Of a DNA stretch of 64,000 nt, positions 1 through 8,790 are shown one piece after another. The notes under the pieces are model-generated. The model was not told the DNA's origin. It searched no databases and was given only the letters and a program-made list of their open reading frames with translations. Every line of letters starts with the position of its first letter. Positions within the stretch are counted from its first letter, which is position 1. This DNA comes from Clostridium sp. Lineage in GTDB: Bacteria; Bacillota; Clostridia; Clostridiales; Clostridiaceae. Made by a program: the position numbers and the translations under genes. Location of the stretch: contig NZ_JAPFDR010000004.1 in NCBI RefSeq assembly GCF_026168755.1, positions 62,001 to 126,000 of the forward strand, in the 5' to 3' direction.

Positions 1-707
1 CTGTTAGTCTTAGGATTAGTAAAAAACTCCTCTGGCGGTGCTTCTTCAATAATATGTCCACCATCAATAAAAATAACTCTATCAGCTACAGCCCTAGCAA
101 ACTCCATTTCATGTGTTACAATTACCATAGTCATTCCATCTCTTGCAAGCTCTAATACAACTTGAAGAACCTCTCTTACCATTTCTGGATCTAAAGCTGC
201 CGTTATTTCATCTAATAATAATATTTGTGGATGCATAATTAAAGATCGTACAATAGCAACTCTTTGTTTTTGACCTCCTGATAACTGCCTTGGATAATCA
301 TTTTTTCTATCTAAAAGTCCAACTCTATCTAAAAGTTTTTCAGCTTCTACTTTTACCTCTTCCTTTTTTCTATTTTGAACTAAAGTAGGTGCCAAAATTA
401 AATTTTTCATTATATTCATATTTGGAAATAACTCATAGCTTTGAAATACCATTCCTATTTTTTCACGTATTTCATTTACCTTATTATTTTCAGATGATAT
501 TTCCTTTCCATTTAAAATAATCTTACCTGAATCTATCTCTTCAAGCTTATTTAAACATCTTAAAAATGTGCTTTTCCCACATCCTGAAGGCCCTATAACA
601 ACAACTACTTCTCCTTTTTCTAGTGAAAATGAAAGATTATTTAATACTACCTTTTCCTTATTATATGATTTTGTCAAATTTTCAACTTCTAATATTTTTT
701 TAGTCAT
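1..707 (-). CDS. Polar amino-acid ABC transporter ATP-binding protein (3' end cut by window)
   Basis: This is the ATPase that powers uptake of a polar amino acid through the two permeases encoded just upstream. Translating the minus strand from the ATG at 707 gives [16 protein letters not shown], a Walker A motif GPSGCGKST, the Q-loop region [10 protein letters not shown], the ABC signature LSGGQKQR, a Walker [14 protein letters not shown] and the switch histidine in VTHEME. These match the GlnQ/HisP family. About 235 codons are present and the family is normally about 240, so only a few C-terminal residues lie off the left edge. The start codon sits one base past the stop of the permease gene, so they are certainly co-transcribed. 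The specific substrate cannot be told from sequence. Confidence 0.93.
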   Translation of the reverse strand, partial: MTKKILEVENLTKSYNKEKVVLNNLSFSLEKGEVVVVIGPSGCGKSTFLRCLNKLEEIDSGKIILNGKEISSENNKVNEIREKIGMVFQSYELFPNMNIMKNLILAPTLVQNRKKEEVKVEAEKLLDRVGLLDRKNDYPRQLSGGQKQRVAIVRSLIMHPQILLLDEITAALDPEMVREVLQVVLELARDGMTMVIVTHEMEFARAVADRVIFIDGGHIIEEAPPEEFFTNPKTN

Positions 708-708
708 A

Positions 709-1386
709 CTAACTTTTTACCCTCCTTTCTAATACTTCTGATAACTTTGAAAATGGAAAACAAATAATAAAATACATTATAAATATTGCTCCATATACCC
801 AAAGTGCTGAATCCTGTATTACATATCTATTTGCATCTATTATCTGCTTACCAACTTTAACAACTTCAACTACTCCAATAAGTACTACTAAAGATGTAGT
901 CTTAATCATTCTTGTTAATAAATTCATTGCAGATGGAACTAATGGCCTAATAGTTTGAGGTATTATAATATGTATAAATACCTGTGGCTTTGTCATTGCT
1001 AAAGCAAATCCAGTTTCATATTGATGCTTTGGTACTGAAATAATTGCACTTCTTACTAAGTCTCCCATTTCTGCTGTTCCCCAAAAAGTAAATACTATTA
1101 TTGCTGCAGCTTCCCCTGAAAAATTTATACCTATATTCTTTGCTGCACCAAAGTATACTAAAAATAGTAAAACAAGCTGTGGCATTATTCTTACAATTTC
1201 TAAATATATCCTACAAAGTAATCTAACTATCTTATTTTTACTAGTCATTATTACTCCCATCAAAATTCCAAAGCCTACTGACAGTAACATAGATATTAAT
1301 GCTATTCTTAATGATACCCATATGCCCTGACATAAACGTAAAAAATTGTTACCTTCAAATAGTACTCGAATTCCCAAATCCTGCAT
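709..1386 (-). CDS. Amino-acid ABC transporter permease (HisM/GlnP type)
   Basis: A 225-residue inner-membrane permease of the His/Glu/Gln family. It has hydrophobic segments near residues 20-45, 60-85, 90-110 and 190-210. The cytoplasmic coupling (EAA) region around residues 118-150 reads [20 protein letters not shown] and contacts the ATPase. An AAAGGAG ribosome site lies 8 bases before the ATG, and the start overlaps the end of the upstream permease gene by 32 bases. Together with the neighbouring permease it would form the heterodimeric channel. The family assignment is secure but the ligand is unknown. Confidence 0.92.
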   Translation of the reverse strand: MQDLGIRVLFEGNNFLRLCQGIWVSLRIALISMLLSVGFGILMGVIMTSKNKIVRLLCRIYLEIVRIMPQLVLLFLVYFGAAKNIGINFSGEAAAIIVFTFWGTAEMGDLVRSAIISVPKHQYETGFALAMTKPQVFIHIIIPQTIRPLVPSAMNLLTRMIKTTSLVVLIGVVEVVKVGKQIIDANRYVIQDSALWVYGAIFIMYFIICFPFSKLSEVLERRVKS

Positions 1387-2026
1387 AACGTACTCTCCTT
1401 TCTATTACTGTACAAATTAATGAAATTGGAAGTAAAATTATTAAATATGCTATTACTAACATAAGTAATGCTTCATCTATCTTGTAATAAACTCCAATTA
1501 AATCCTTTGCTACAAACATTAAATCTGCTAAAGCAACAGCACTAAACACTGAAGTTTCTTTTATTAAAAAAATAAAATTAGCACATAAAACAGGTACTGA
1601 AGTTTCAAAGGCTTGGGGCAATGCTATGTGCCAAAACACTTGCATTTTTGTCATTCCTAAACTTAATGCTGATTCATACTGTACTACAGATACATTTTCA
1701 ATTCCTGAACGAAATGCCTCTGCCATATAACTTCCTCCTAAAAAAGCTAGTCCCACAATTCCACAAGCCTCTGAACTTAATGTAATTCCTATCTTTGGCA
1801 AACCAAAGTATAAGAAAAATAATTGAATTAATAATGGTGTATTTCTTGATAGCTCAATATATATTGATACTATAGTCTTTAACACTGGTATTTTAATAGT
1901 CTTAATTAAGCTACATATAATTCCAATAATTAAGGATAGTAATATTCCTATAGCTGCAATTCTAATAGTTAAAATTCCAGCTTCAATATATAAATGATAA
2001 TGTGTCTGAATAAAATTAATATCCAA
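1355..2026 (-). CDS. Amino-acid ABC transporter permease (second subunit)
   Basis: First gene of the three-gene importer operon and paralogue of the next permease. It carries several transmembrane segments and an EAA-type coupling loop YESALSLGMTKMQVFWHIAL. The longest open frame begins with a TTG at 2041, but that codon lies inside the purine-rich GGGAGAGG ribosome site. The TTG at 2026, five bases after that site and giving MDINFIQ, is a better start. A substrate-binding protein is normally encoded beside such permeases. Here the upstream DNA contains only a broken coding remnant, so the receptor is either elsewhere or lost. Confidence 0.9.
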   Translation of the reverse strand: MDINFIQTHYHLYIEAGILTIRIAAIGILLSLIIGIICSLIKTIKIPVLKTIVSIYIELSRNTPLLIQLFFLYFGLPKIGITLSSEACGIVGLAFLGGSYMAEAFRSGIENVSVVQYESALSLGMTKMQVFWHIALPQAFETSVPVLCANFIFLIKETSVFSAVALADLMFVAKDLIGVYYKIDEALLMLVIAYLIILLPISLICTVIERRVRYAGFGNSSTI

Positions 2027-2049
2027 TTTACCCTCTCCCAATTAATAAT

Positions 2050-2440
2050 ATTATGATTATATAATTTATTATCTTCTCTATTATTTTGTTCATTGGATTT
2101 TAAATTAATTGTTGCTTCATATAGCGGAGCTCTTTCAAATGTATCCCCCTTCATTAAAGAGCATATATTACCTTTCCGCATCACTAGTTAAGTTTGAAAC
2201 CAAACCTGTACTTATAATAATATCCAAAGCTATTTGTTCTAATTCATATGATGTAGTGTTATTTCTGCAATCTTCTAAAGCCTTAACAGAAAAAGATAAT
2301 AATAATCTCTAAAAGTATCATCAGCATTATACATTACTGCAAAAATAATATCTGCATCCTTAACTTTTGTGTTATTTAGTAAAGCTTCTACATTTTCATA
2401 GGAAGAATTTCCTCCATACCAAATAATACTATAATATCTT
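2050..2440 (-). pseudogene. Unrecognised degraded coding remnant upstream of ABC operon
   Basis: On the minus strand two or more reading-frame pieces look protein-like but are broken by stops and frame changes. One contains YGGNSSYENVEALL followed by VKDADIIFAVMYNADDTF; another, in a different frame, contains ALEDCRNNTTSYELEQIAL; a third contains GDTFERAPLYEATIN. I do not recognise the family. It is in the place where a binding protein gene might be expected, but the pieces do not clearly resemble one. No intact ORF with a ribosome site is visible here. Confidence 0.35.
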
Positions 2441-2451
2441 AATTTGCAGAA

Positions 2452-2497
2452 CAAAAAAAACAGTATCTCAATTTAAATAACAAGATACTGTTTTTTT
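2452..2497 (-). terminator. Intrinsic terminator of the alcohol dehydrogenase gene
   Basis: Arms 2461-2468 and 2483-2490 are perfectly complementary and are flanked by an A-run on the left and a T-run on the right, so the hairpin could stop transcription in both directions. It lies immediately downstream of the minus-strand dehydrogenase stop codon. Confidence 0.85.
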
Positions 2498-2514
2498 AAT
2501 GTATTTAGATTTAC

Positions 2515-3588
2515 CTATTTTTCTTTACTCCAATCAATAACTACAACAGGTTTTATTAAATCTGCTGGTTTATCCTTCATAAGCATTAAAGCTTCTTCAA
2601 TTTTATCGAAACCTTCAAATTTATGAGTTATAAGTTTGCTAGTATCAATCTTTTTAGTTACTAATAAATTTGCCATTTTTTCCATCTTTAATCTTCCACC
2701 AGGAGTAAGACCTGCATTTATTTTCTTATGGCCCATACCAACTCCCCATTCAACTCTTGGTATCTTAATAAATTCGCCCTCTCCTAGATAATTTACATTA
2801 CCTATACTTCCTCCAGCTTTTAACATTTTTATAGCTTGTGCAAAAGTATCAACATCTCCACCAGCTATTATAACCTTATCTACACCTTTTCCATTTGTTT
2901 TAGCAAGAACTTGTTCAACTATATCTCCTTGCTTGTAATTTATTATTTCTGTTGCTCCATATTCCTTTGCTATTTTAACACAGTTAGGTCTAGATCCTAC
3001 TGCAAATATATGAGATGCTCCCATTTTATTTGCCCCTTGAACTGCCATTAATCCAACTGGTCCTATTCCAATAACACAAACACTATCTCCTAATTTAATA
3101 TCAGCTAACTCTGCTCCATGGAAACCTGTTACTACCATATCGCATAACATAACTGCTTCAGCTGGATCAATTCCATCTGGTAAAAGTGCAAGATTAGCAT
3201 CTGCTTCATTTACATGGAATTTTTCAGCAAATACACCATCCTTAAAATTAGAAAACTTCCAACCTGCAAGCATACCACCTGAATGCTGAGCATATCCATT
3301 TTGCGCTTCTATTGATCCCCAATCTGGAGTAATAGCTGGTACTATTACCTTATCACCAACTTTAAAATCTTTAACTAGTTGTCCAACTTCTACAATTTCA
3401 CCAACAGCTTCATGGCCTAATATCATATCATGCCTTTCTCCAATAGCTCCAGCCCAAACAGTGTGTATATCAGATGTACATGGTGCTACTGCTATTGGTC
3501 TAACAATAGCATCTAATGGCCCACATACTGGTTCTTCTTTTTCAATCCACCCTGTTTTTCCTATCCCTAACATTGCAAACCCTCTCAT
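2515..3588 (-). CDS. adh: NADP-dependent secondary alcohol dehydrogenase (isopropanol dehydrogenase type)
   Basis: A zinc medium-chain dehydrogenase that interconverts ketones and secondary alcohols such as acetone and isopropanol. It closely follows the C. beijerinckii/Thermoanaerobacter tetrameric enzyme: it starts MRGFAMLGIG and has Cys37 in APCTSDIH and His59-Glu60 in ILGHEAVGE. A third zinc ligand, Asp near residue 150, lies in CDMVVTGFHGAEL. The nucleotide fold reads GIGPVGLM and is followed by VGSRP, the Gly-Ser-Arg set that recognises the 2'-phosphate of NADP in this family. The frame could open at a TTG at 3597, but that codon directly abuts the AAGGAG site; the ATG at 3588 is nine bases away and matches the family N-terminus. 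It is a single gene with its own promoter, a candidate cre site and a terminator. Confidence 0.93.
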   Translation of the reverse strand: MRGFAMLGIGKTGWIEKEEPVCGPLDAIVRPIAVAPCTSDIHTVWAGAIGERHDMILGHEAVGEIVEVGQLVKDFKVGDKVIVPAITPDWGSIEAQNGYAQHSGGMLAGWKFSNFKDGVFAEKFHVNEADANLALLPDGIDPAEAVMLCDMVVTGFHGAELADIKLGDSVCVIGIGPVGLMAVQGANKMGASHIFAVGSRPNCVKIAKEYGATEIINYKQGDIVEQVLAKTNGKGVDKVIIAGGDVDTFAQAIKMLKAGGSIGNVNYLGEGEFIKIPRVEWGVGMGHKKINAGLTPGGRLKMEKMANLLVTKKIDTSKLITHKFEGFDKIEEALMLMKDKPADLIKPVVVIDWSKEK

Positions 3589-3640
3589 AATTAACAACTC
3601 CTTTATATTATTTTTTTACATTGACTAACACAATCCCCCT

Positions 3641-3656
3641 TATAAACGTTTTCACA
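3641..3656. promoter_or_regulatory. Candidate cre (CcpA) site in the adh leader
   Basis: The sequence TATAAACGTTTTCACA is a near match to the catabolite-responsive consensus with its central CG and flanking A/T tracts; one conserved position differs. It lies between the predicted transcription start and the adh start codon, where CcpA would act as a roadblock. Function is inferred from the match only. Confidence 0.45.
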
Positions 3657-3677
3657 TTGATGTGTTTTAATTATTTA

Positions 3678-3706
3678 ATATTACTATAAATGTTAAGTTA
3701 GAACAA
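3678..3706 (-). promoter_or_regulatory. Candidate sigma-A promoter for adh
   Basis: On the minus strand, TTGTTC (3701-3706) and TAATAT (3678-3683) are separated by exactly 17 bases. This would start transcription near 3671 and give an untranslated leader of about 80 bases containing the candidate cre site. Confidence 0.5.
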
Positions 3707-3915
3707 TTTTACAGTAATATTTTAACATATTTATTTATATATAGAAACCCTTTAATTAATTTACAAACAAGTTTTTTATTATTTCTATTCTTTGCAAAAA
3801 TATATTATATTTAATAGAATATAACTAAATTTAGCATTCTAGTTAATATTGCCTCATATAAAAAATACACACTATATATTTCTAATTTAACCATTATAAT
3901 TACAAATAATGTAAT

Positions 3916-3958
3916 AACCTCAGAGGTCAATCCAATATATGGATTTACCTCTCAGGTT
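3916..3958. terminator. Long inverted repeat after the flippase gene
   Basis: Three nested paired blocks occur: AACCT/AGGTT, AGAGGT/ACCTCT and ATCC/GGAT around a 7-base loop. The element lies about 40 bases beyond the stop of the minus-strand flippase gene. It has no strong T-run on that strand, so it may be a weak terminator or an mRNA 3'-end stabiliser. The rest of the 3600-3995 gap holds only the adh promoter region. Confidence 0.5.
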
Positions 3959-3995
3959 GAATAAAAAGGCAATTAACTTAAATTTCACAAATATA

Positions 3996-5513
3996 TTAAT
4001 CTCTTATTTTTATACAATTAAATGTTTTTAATAATATTAAATACACAGTTCCAACACAGCTAACAGCTATTATTGTATTTACTTCAATCACTAAAGTATT
4101 ATGTGTCAACACACTCCAAATTAACCTTCCAAATATAGCTGATATTATGCCAAAAATCATAGGCATAACTACCCAATTTAATAAATTTATTTTAATATTT
4201 GTAACCTTAACTACTGTAAAAAAGTTTAAAGTAAAACTAAATATTGTAGATATAAATATTACTATAATTAATCCTTCTATTCCTTTTATAGGCACTAAAA
4301 AATATATTCCTAAAATCTTTAATATAGATTCCATAATCTGATATTCCAATGATTTTACCTGCTCATTTAATCCATTTAAAATTCCTCCCATAATCATATC
4401 AAGGTACATAAATGGAATTATAAAAGAAATAACCTTAAAAATCATTCCTATATCTTGCCTATTATAAATAGCCATAGATAGTTCATTATAAAATGTAAAA
4501 AATATAAAAAAGGATATAATGCCTATTATACTTGTAAATGCAATACTTCTATTAATTATACTATTTAATCTTTCCTTATTATTAATAGCTCTAGCTCTAG
4601 AAATCTCTGGCATCAAAACCATTGCTAATGACATAAGTAATGTTGCTGGAAACATTATTATAGGAAACACCATCCCCATAACTCCGCCTAATGCACTTAT
4701 GGCCTCACTTTCAGACATTCCAAACTTTATAAGTGATAGTGGTATTAATATCATTTGAACAGTACTAAATATAGACATAAGATATGAATTAGCAGCTATA
4801 GGCACAGATATTTTAAATAATCTTTTAGTCAATCCCTTTGTATTTTCTTTGATAGTAATTAAATATCTACTTTCCTTATTGTCCAACTTATATGCTATAA
4901 ATACATAAAAACAAGATAATATATCACTTATTGCAGCTCCCAATACAAGAACAGCACAACCATATTCTAAGTTTATTGATACTGCTAAGTCTAATAATAA
5001 TATTATTACTGAAATTTTAATAAACTCTTCTGCAAGCTGAGTTGTTATTGGTATAAAAATATCTCTAACAGCATAAAAATACCCCTTTAAGCATGCTGAT
5101 ATTGAAATAAAAGGAATACTTGCTGCAAATATTTTTAATGAAAGTATTACTCTTGTGTCTTTTAAAAATAATGATGCTATATCTTTTGAAAAAACACTTA
5201 ATATAATGCAAGCTGTTATTCCTAATACTCCGCATATTGTACATGCTTTAAACATTACATACTTTACATTATTATACTCTTTTTTTGATACTTCTTCTGC
5301 TACAATCCTAGTTACTGCTGAACTTACTCCTGAAGTTGCAAAAGTTATTGCAATCATACTTACTGTACCAATAAGCTTATATAATCCCATTCCTTCTGTA
5401 CCAATTCCATTAGATATGTATACATTAAATACAACACCTATACTTCTCATTATCATCATTGTAGCAGTTAGTAATATTGTATTTATAAATAAGTTTTCTT
5501 TTTTTCTTTCCAT
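3996..5513 (-). CDS. SpoVB/MurJ-like oligosaccharide (lipid-linked) flippase
   Basis: A 505-residue polytopic membrane protein with roughly 14 hydrophobic helices, of the MOP (MviN/MATE/Wzx) superfamily. The N-terminus (FINTILLTATMMIMRSIGV), the GTEGMGLYKL segment and the early SSAVTRIVAEE segment are typical of the stage V sporulation protein B / polysaccharide flippase group. Members move lipid-linked sugar precursors across the membrane for cortex or wall synthesis. It appears to be a single-gene unit starting at an ATG. Whether it acts in sporulation or vegetative wall synthesis cannot be decided here. Confidence 0.8.
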   Translation of the reverse strand: MERKKENLFINTILLTATMMIMRSIGVVFNVYISNGIGTEGMGLYKLIGTVSMIAITFATSGVSSAVTRIVAEEVSKKEYNNVKYVMFKACTICGVLGITACIILSVFSKDIASLFLKDTRVILSLKIFAASIPFISISACLKGYFYAVRDIFIPITTQLAEEFIKISVIILLLDLAVSINLEYGCAVLVLGAAISDILSCFYVFIAYKLDNKESRYLITIKENTKGLTKRLFKISVPIAANSYLMSIFSTVQMILIPLSLIKFGMSESEAISALGGVMGMVFPIIMFPATLLMSLAMVLMPEISRARAINNKERLNSIINRSIAFTSIIGIISFFIFFTFYNELSMAIYNRQDIGMIFKVISFIIPFMYLDMIMGGILNGLNEQVKSLEYQIMESILKILGIYFLVPIKGIEGLIIVIFISTIFSFTLNFFTVVKVTNIKINLLNWVVMPMIFGIISAIFGRLIWSVLTHNTLVIEVNTIIAVSCVGTVYLILLKTFNCIKIRD

Positions 5514-5658
5514 ATAGTACCTCTTTTATTATTCTATATATACTATATGTTAAGCATTTATAATAAATTACTTATATCAACTTCTATATTTTCATTATAT
5601 ACTTAATCATCATATATATTTTTAAGCTTCTCTATATATACCAAAGAATACTACAAAA

Positions 5659-5699
5659 AGAGTAGATAGATTTGTTTTTTACACAAATCTATCTACTCT
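5659..5699 (-). terminator. Terminator of the exonuclease-BRCT gene
   Basis: The 17-base arms 5659-5675 and 5683-5699 are perfectly complementary, and the minus-strand read-out ends in a T-run. The core of each arm is nearly the same as in the terminator at 53011-53053. Confidence 0.85.
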
Positions 5700-5774
5700 C
5701 CTTATTTTTGCACTAAATTAACTATTAAAATAAACCTCTTAAACATCAAATTATCTATTATTTCATATTAAATT

Positions 5775-6917
5775 CTATTCCATACCTGCTTCTTTATTAA
5801 TAATCTCCCAAAACTCTTTTTCAGTAATTATTTCTATTCCAAGTTGCTTAGCCTTTTCTAACTTACTTTTCCCTGCCTCTTCACCTATAACAAGCATATT
5901 GGTTTTACCACTTATACTTGTTGGAGAATCTGCTCCATACCTTATAGCCATAGCTCTCATTTCTGCCCTACTTTTAGACATATCACCAGTAAAAACTATT
6001 TTCTTTTTACCAAATATATCTTTTATTAAATTATTTTTAGCAAACTCAATCATTTCCTTTTCTTCTGCAACTTTTTCCTTATCCTTTGCAAACTTTCTAA
6101 ATCTATTAGGTTTTACTGTGATTTCACTATCACTTTTACTTTCTTTATTATCCTTCTTTGCAGTTGAGCTTAATGTTTGTGTAGTTAAAGCTGACCATCT
6201 TTCTGGCTTTATAACTTTCAATAATTCTAATAAATCTAAAACATCTTGTAATGCATTATGAGCTTGTCTTTTTTTAATATTGTAATACTCTAATAAATTA
6301 ACTAATTTATATGATGGCAAAATCTCTTTTTGCTTTATTGTATTCATGCTACAATAAAATTCCTGCTTATCTTCAACCCATCCCCAATATCTTAAAAAGT
6401 TTCTATCAAAACTTGCATTATGAGCTACTAAAGGATATTTATACTTTTTAATTAAGTCTTTAAACTTTTTCTTAAGTTCTTCATTTTCTTCAATAGCTTC
6501 TAATCCATCACCATATCCATTTTTATATTTTTCTTGATCAGTAATTACTGCTAAGTGTAAAGTATCTATTACTCTATAATCCTCAACAACAACTGCTGCT
6601 ACTTCTCTAATTCCATCAGCAGGACTAAAACTTCTTGGTGTTTCTATGTCTACAATAATAAATCTTTCTTTTTTCTGCATATCTATTAAGTAATCTGGAT
6701 GTATGCTATGTAACTCACCATTTATATCTAATATTATTTCATTGTTATCTACTATTCCAACAACATCACATTCTACAGCATCTTTTGTATATGCTCCTTT
6801 ATAATATAATGTTTTAACTTCATTAGCTTTAGGACTAATTATTTTTAACTCTTTTAAAATTTCTATTTTGTCTTCTTGTGACTTAAATTTTCTCCACACT
6901 CTTTTTGGACTTATCAT
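5775..6917 (-). CDS. DnaQ-like 3'-5' exonuclease fused to a BRCT domain
   Basis: A 380-residue protein in three parts. Residues 1-80 form an unassigned N-terminal region. Residues 84-235 form a DEDDh exonuclease with Asp90 and Glu92 in IIVDIETP, Asp171 in HNASFDRNFL, and His220 and Asp225 in AHNALQDVLDLL. After a charged linker (about 245-295), residues 300-375 form a BRCT domain (GKKIVFTGDMSKSRAEM, then TNMLVIGEE) like that at the end of DNA ligase. Such proteins act in DNA proofreading or repair; the BRCT module probably recruits it to damaged DNA or partner proteins. It is a single gene with its own terminator. Confidence 0.88.
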   Translation of the reverse strand: MISPKRVWRKFKSQEDKIEILKELKIISPKANEVKTLYYKGAYTKDAVECDVVGIVDNNEIILDINGELHSIHPDYLIDMQKKERFIIVDIETPRSFSPADGIREVAAVVVEDYRVIDTLHLAVITDQEKYKNGYGDGLEAIEENEELKKKFKDLIKKYKYPLVAHNASFDRNFLRYWGWVEDKQEFYCSMNTIKQKEILPSYKLVNLLEYYNIKKRQAHNALQDVLDLLELLKVIKPERWSALTTQTLSSTAKKDNKESKSDSEITVKPNRFRKFAKDKEKVAEEKEMIEFAKNNLIKDIFGKKKIVFTGDMSKSRAEMRAMAIRYGADSPTSISGKTNMLVIGEEAGKSKLEKAKQLGIEIITEKEFWEIINKEAGME

Positions 6918-7063
6918 AACTTTATACCTCTACTCTAATTTTAATAATCTTTCTATAATTTCATTTATAACATATATTTTTTATTTAGGCTTGTATTTTT
7001 AATTGAATATTAAGAAAAACTAACAATAAACAATTAAAATTATAATATATAAGAGGTAAAAAA

Positions 7064-7144
7064 ATGTTTATTCCTAAAAGAGTTATATTTGAAAAAGGTT
7101 CCTTAGATACTGAAGTTGTTAAAAATATTTATAATAAAATATAA
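7064..7144 (+). pseudogene. splB: Truncated spore photoproduct lyase (N-terminal 26 codons only)
   Basis: A good ribosome site (AGAGG, 7052-7056) precedes an ATG opening MFIPKRVIFEKGSLD and then EVVKNIYNKI before a TAA. This resembles the N-terminus of SplB, the radical-SAM enzyme that repairs UV damage in germinating spores and is about 340 residues long. Everything after residue 26, including the CxxxC cluster motif, is missing, and the facing gene's stop begins three bases later. A deletion has probably removed the body of the gene. The identification rests on a short match. Confidence 0.6.
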
Positions 7145-7147
7145 CCC

Positions 7148-7531
7148 TTATCTATAAAATACAGCTGTAATCATAAAATTAGTGCCATACTTTTCATTTT
7201 CTATAATTCCACTATCTCCCCATTTACCAAAGCCAGCTTCAACTGCTAAAGGTCTTAAATCTCCATAGATAGAAAATACTCCTTTAGACCATACTCTTTT
7301 ATATCCATATCTTTTAACAAGTCTTTTAATTTCCTTTAAATTTTTATTTGCTATACTTCTAACCTTAAATATATCCTTGGAAACTTTAAAAAACTTTTTA
7401 TAAAATAAAGTACTATCACAATAATGTGCAAATATTAAACAATTAGTATTATTGCTTATTTTTATATTGCCTTTAAGAATTACATTGTTACTCTCAGCTA
7501 TTTTATATGCATCATTAATTAAAGAATTCAT
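7148..7531 (-). CDS. Short protein with a QueG-like segment
   Basis: A 127-residue protein. The C-terminal segment RPLAVEAGFGKWGDSGII, followed by a KYGTNF motif, resembles the conserved AGLGWIGKN...NPKYGS region of epoxyqueuosine reductase (QueG) and relatives. The protein ends just after it and lacks the two 4Fe-4S ferredoxin motifs and the cobalamin region of the full enzyme. It may be a small stand-alone family or a stable truncation. It faces the splB remnant, with stop codons three bases apart, so a deletion could have affected both. Start is the ATG at 7531. The function is unknown. Confidence 0.55.
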   Translation of the reverse strand: MNSLINDAYKIAESNNVILKGNIKISNNTNCLIFAHYCDSTLFYKKFFKVSKDIFKVRSIANKNLKEIKRLVKRYGYKRVWSKGVFSIYGDLRPLAVEAGFGKWGDSGIIENEKYGTNFMITAVFYR

Positions 7532-7877
7532 ATTTATCTCTCCATATTAAACATATTTTCTTTTATTATTTACAATTCTTAACTGTTATATGTATAGGTT
7601 TATAATACTCTGCTTTCTGGAGCTTTGTTTGTCATAATAAATTTTTTTCTTTACAATTAATCTATACAAAAAAGAAGATTTTTTTTATAGATTATAAAAT
7701 AAATATTAAAAAAAATTGCTATTATGACATATGATAGCATATATCATTATTTAAGATTATAAGGCATCTCTTATTGTCTAAAGCCTTAATATAAGTTAAT
7801 ATGATTTTGACTTTATATTATTATAAAGTTATACTTAACTTACAAGTTAATCAAAACAAGTTTGCAAAACATAATAT
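7532..7877. other. Intergenic stretch holding the tRNA promoter
   Basis: There are 346 bases without a credible ORF. Apart from the promoter described separately I see only AT-rich sequence. Confidence 0.6.
7807..7835 (+). promoter_or_regulatory. Promoter of the initiator tRNA gene
   Basis: TTGACT (7807-7812) and TATACT (7830-7835) are separated by 17 bases, close to the sigma-A consensus. They lie about 40 bases before the mature tRNA 5' end. Confidence 0.7.
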
Positions 7878-7953
7878 CGCGGGGTGGAGCAGTTGGCAGC
7901 TCGTTGGGCTCATAACCCAAAGGTCGTAGGTTCAAGTCCTGCCTCCGCAACCA
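7878..7953 (+). tRNA. Initiator tRNA-fMet (CAT anticodon)
   Basis: A 76-base cloverleaf with encoded CCA. The acceptor strands CGCGGGG and CTCCGCA pair except at the first position, giving the C1-A72 mismatch that marks bacterial initiator tRNA. The anticodon stem carries three consecutive G-C pairs (GGG/CCC) around CTCATAA, the second hallmark. The T-arm reads GTAGG-TTCAAGT-CCTGC. The tRNA is followed at once by a terminator and, 1.2 kb later, by the start of the defence island. Confidence 0.97.
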
Positions 7954-7954
7954 A

Positions 7955-7990
7955 AAATAAATCTTATATTTTCATAAGATTTATTTTTTT
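7955..7990 (+). terminator. Terminator of the tRNA gene
   Basis: A 13-base stem (7955-7967 with 7974-7986), a 6-base loop and a T-run follow directly after the CCA end. Confidence 0.9.
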
Positions 7991-8055
7991 GCATAAATAT
8001 TTAAGGGTATATACTGATTCTTTCTAGAAATCACTATATACCCTTTCTTATACCC

Positions 8056-8790
8056 TTAAAGTACTTTTTTAAATATACTAGCTATTAATTTCTTAGTTAC
8101 TCCCACTGGGATATCTTCAAAATACAAGTTTTTATTTAAAGAATCATTATTCCAATATTTAAAATCAGCTATTGAAAAATCATCCTTCTTAGATAAACTT
8201 CTCCACACCTGAAACATAATAAGTGATTGCAATTTAGGTTCATGAAGCTTATGTGAATTTAACTCCTTACTAAATACTTTAGCACCTTTAATTATCTTAT
8301 TTATATTTTTATTGCTTAATTCAGTGCCTCTATATGCTATAGGTAATGTTTGTATATAATTAATATTCCAATAACTCATTACTTTCTTAATATACTTTGC
8401 AGTACTAGTATGCCCAGCTCCTGCAGTTGTTGTAATTATTAATACTTTTTTATTATAAAACTTAGGTCTATGAAAATTATAAGACATATGATCTATAAAA
8501 TTTTTTAATGTTCCTGATACCTGCATTGAGTAAACTGGAGTTGTAATAATAAAAGCATCTGCTGCTTCCATCTTTTTAACTATAGGTTCAATATATGATC
8601 TATGTGGACACTTTTTTTCACCGTTTTTTATACAATTAAAACAACCAATGCACATTGGAATTTTTTCTTTTGATAATTCAATAACTTCAAATTCAAAATT
8701 ACCGTTCTTTTGCATTTCTTCTTTTACTCTGTTTAATACATCCCAAGTATTACCTCTTCGTGGACTTCCATGTATAATTAAACATTTCAT
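8056..8790 (-). CDS. Flavodoxin-fold NAD(P)H-dependent oxidoreductase
   Basis: A 244-residue protein. It begins KCLIIHGSPRRGNTWD, the phosphate-binding loop of the NADPH-dependent FMN reductase/flavodoxin-2 superfamily, and continues with a cysteine group CIGCFNC (Cys47, 50, 53) plus Cys61, as in iron-sulfur flavoproteins. TPVYSMQVSGTLKNFIDH supplies the second flavin contact. The C-terminal 80 residues are an extension without a motif I recognise. It probably reduces quinones or small electrophiles, or passes electrons in anaerobic metabolism. It is a single gene next to the tRNA. Confidence 0.82.
   Translation of the reverse strand: MKCLIIHGSPRRGNTWDVLNRVKEEMQKNGNFEFEVIELSKEKIPMCIGCFNCIKNGEKKCPHRSYIEPIVKKMEAADAFIITTPVYSMQVSGTLKNFIDHMSYNFHRPKFYNKKVLIITTTAGAGHTSTAKYIKKVMSYWNINYIQTLPIAYRGTELSNKNINKIIKGAKVFSKELNSHKLHEPKLQSLIMFQVWRSLSKKDDFSIADFKYWNNDSLNKNLYFEDIPVGVTKKLIASIFKKVL

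Noticed and set aside
7936..7953. tRNA 3' end as an attL site for the island
   Set aside because: No second copy of the tRNA 3' sequence and no integrase were found in the window.
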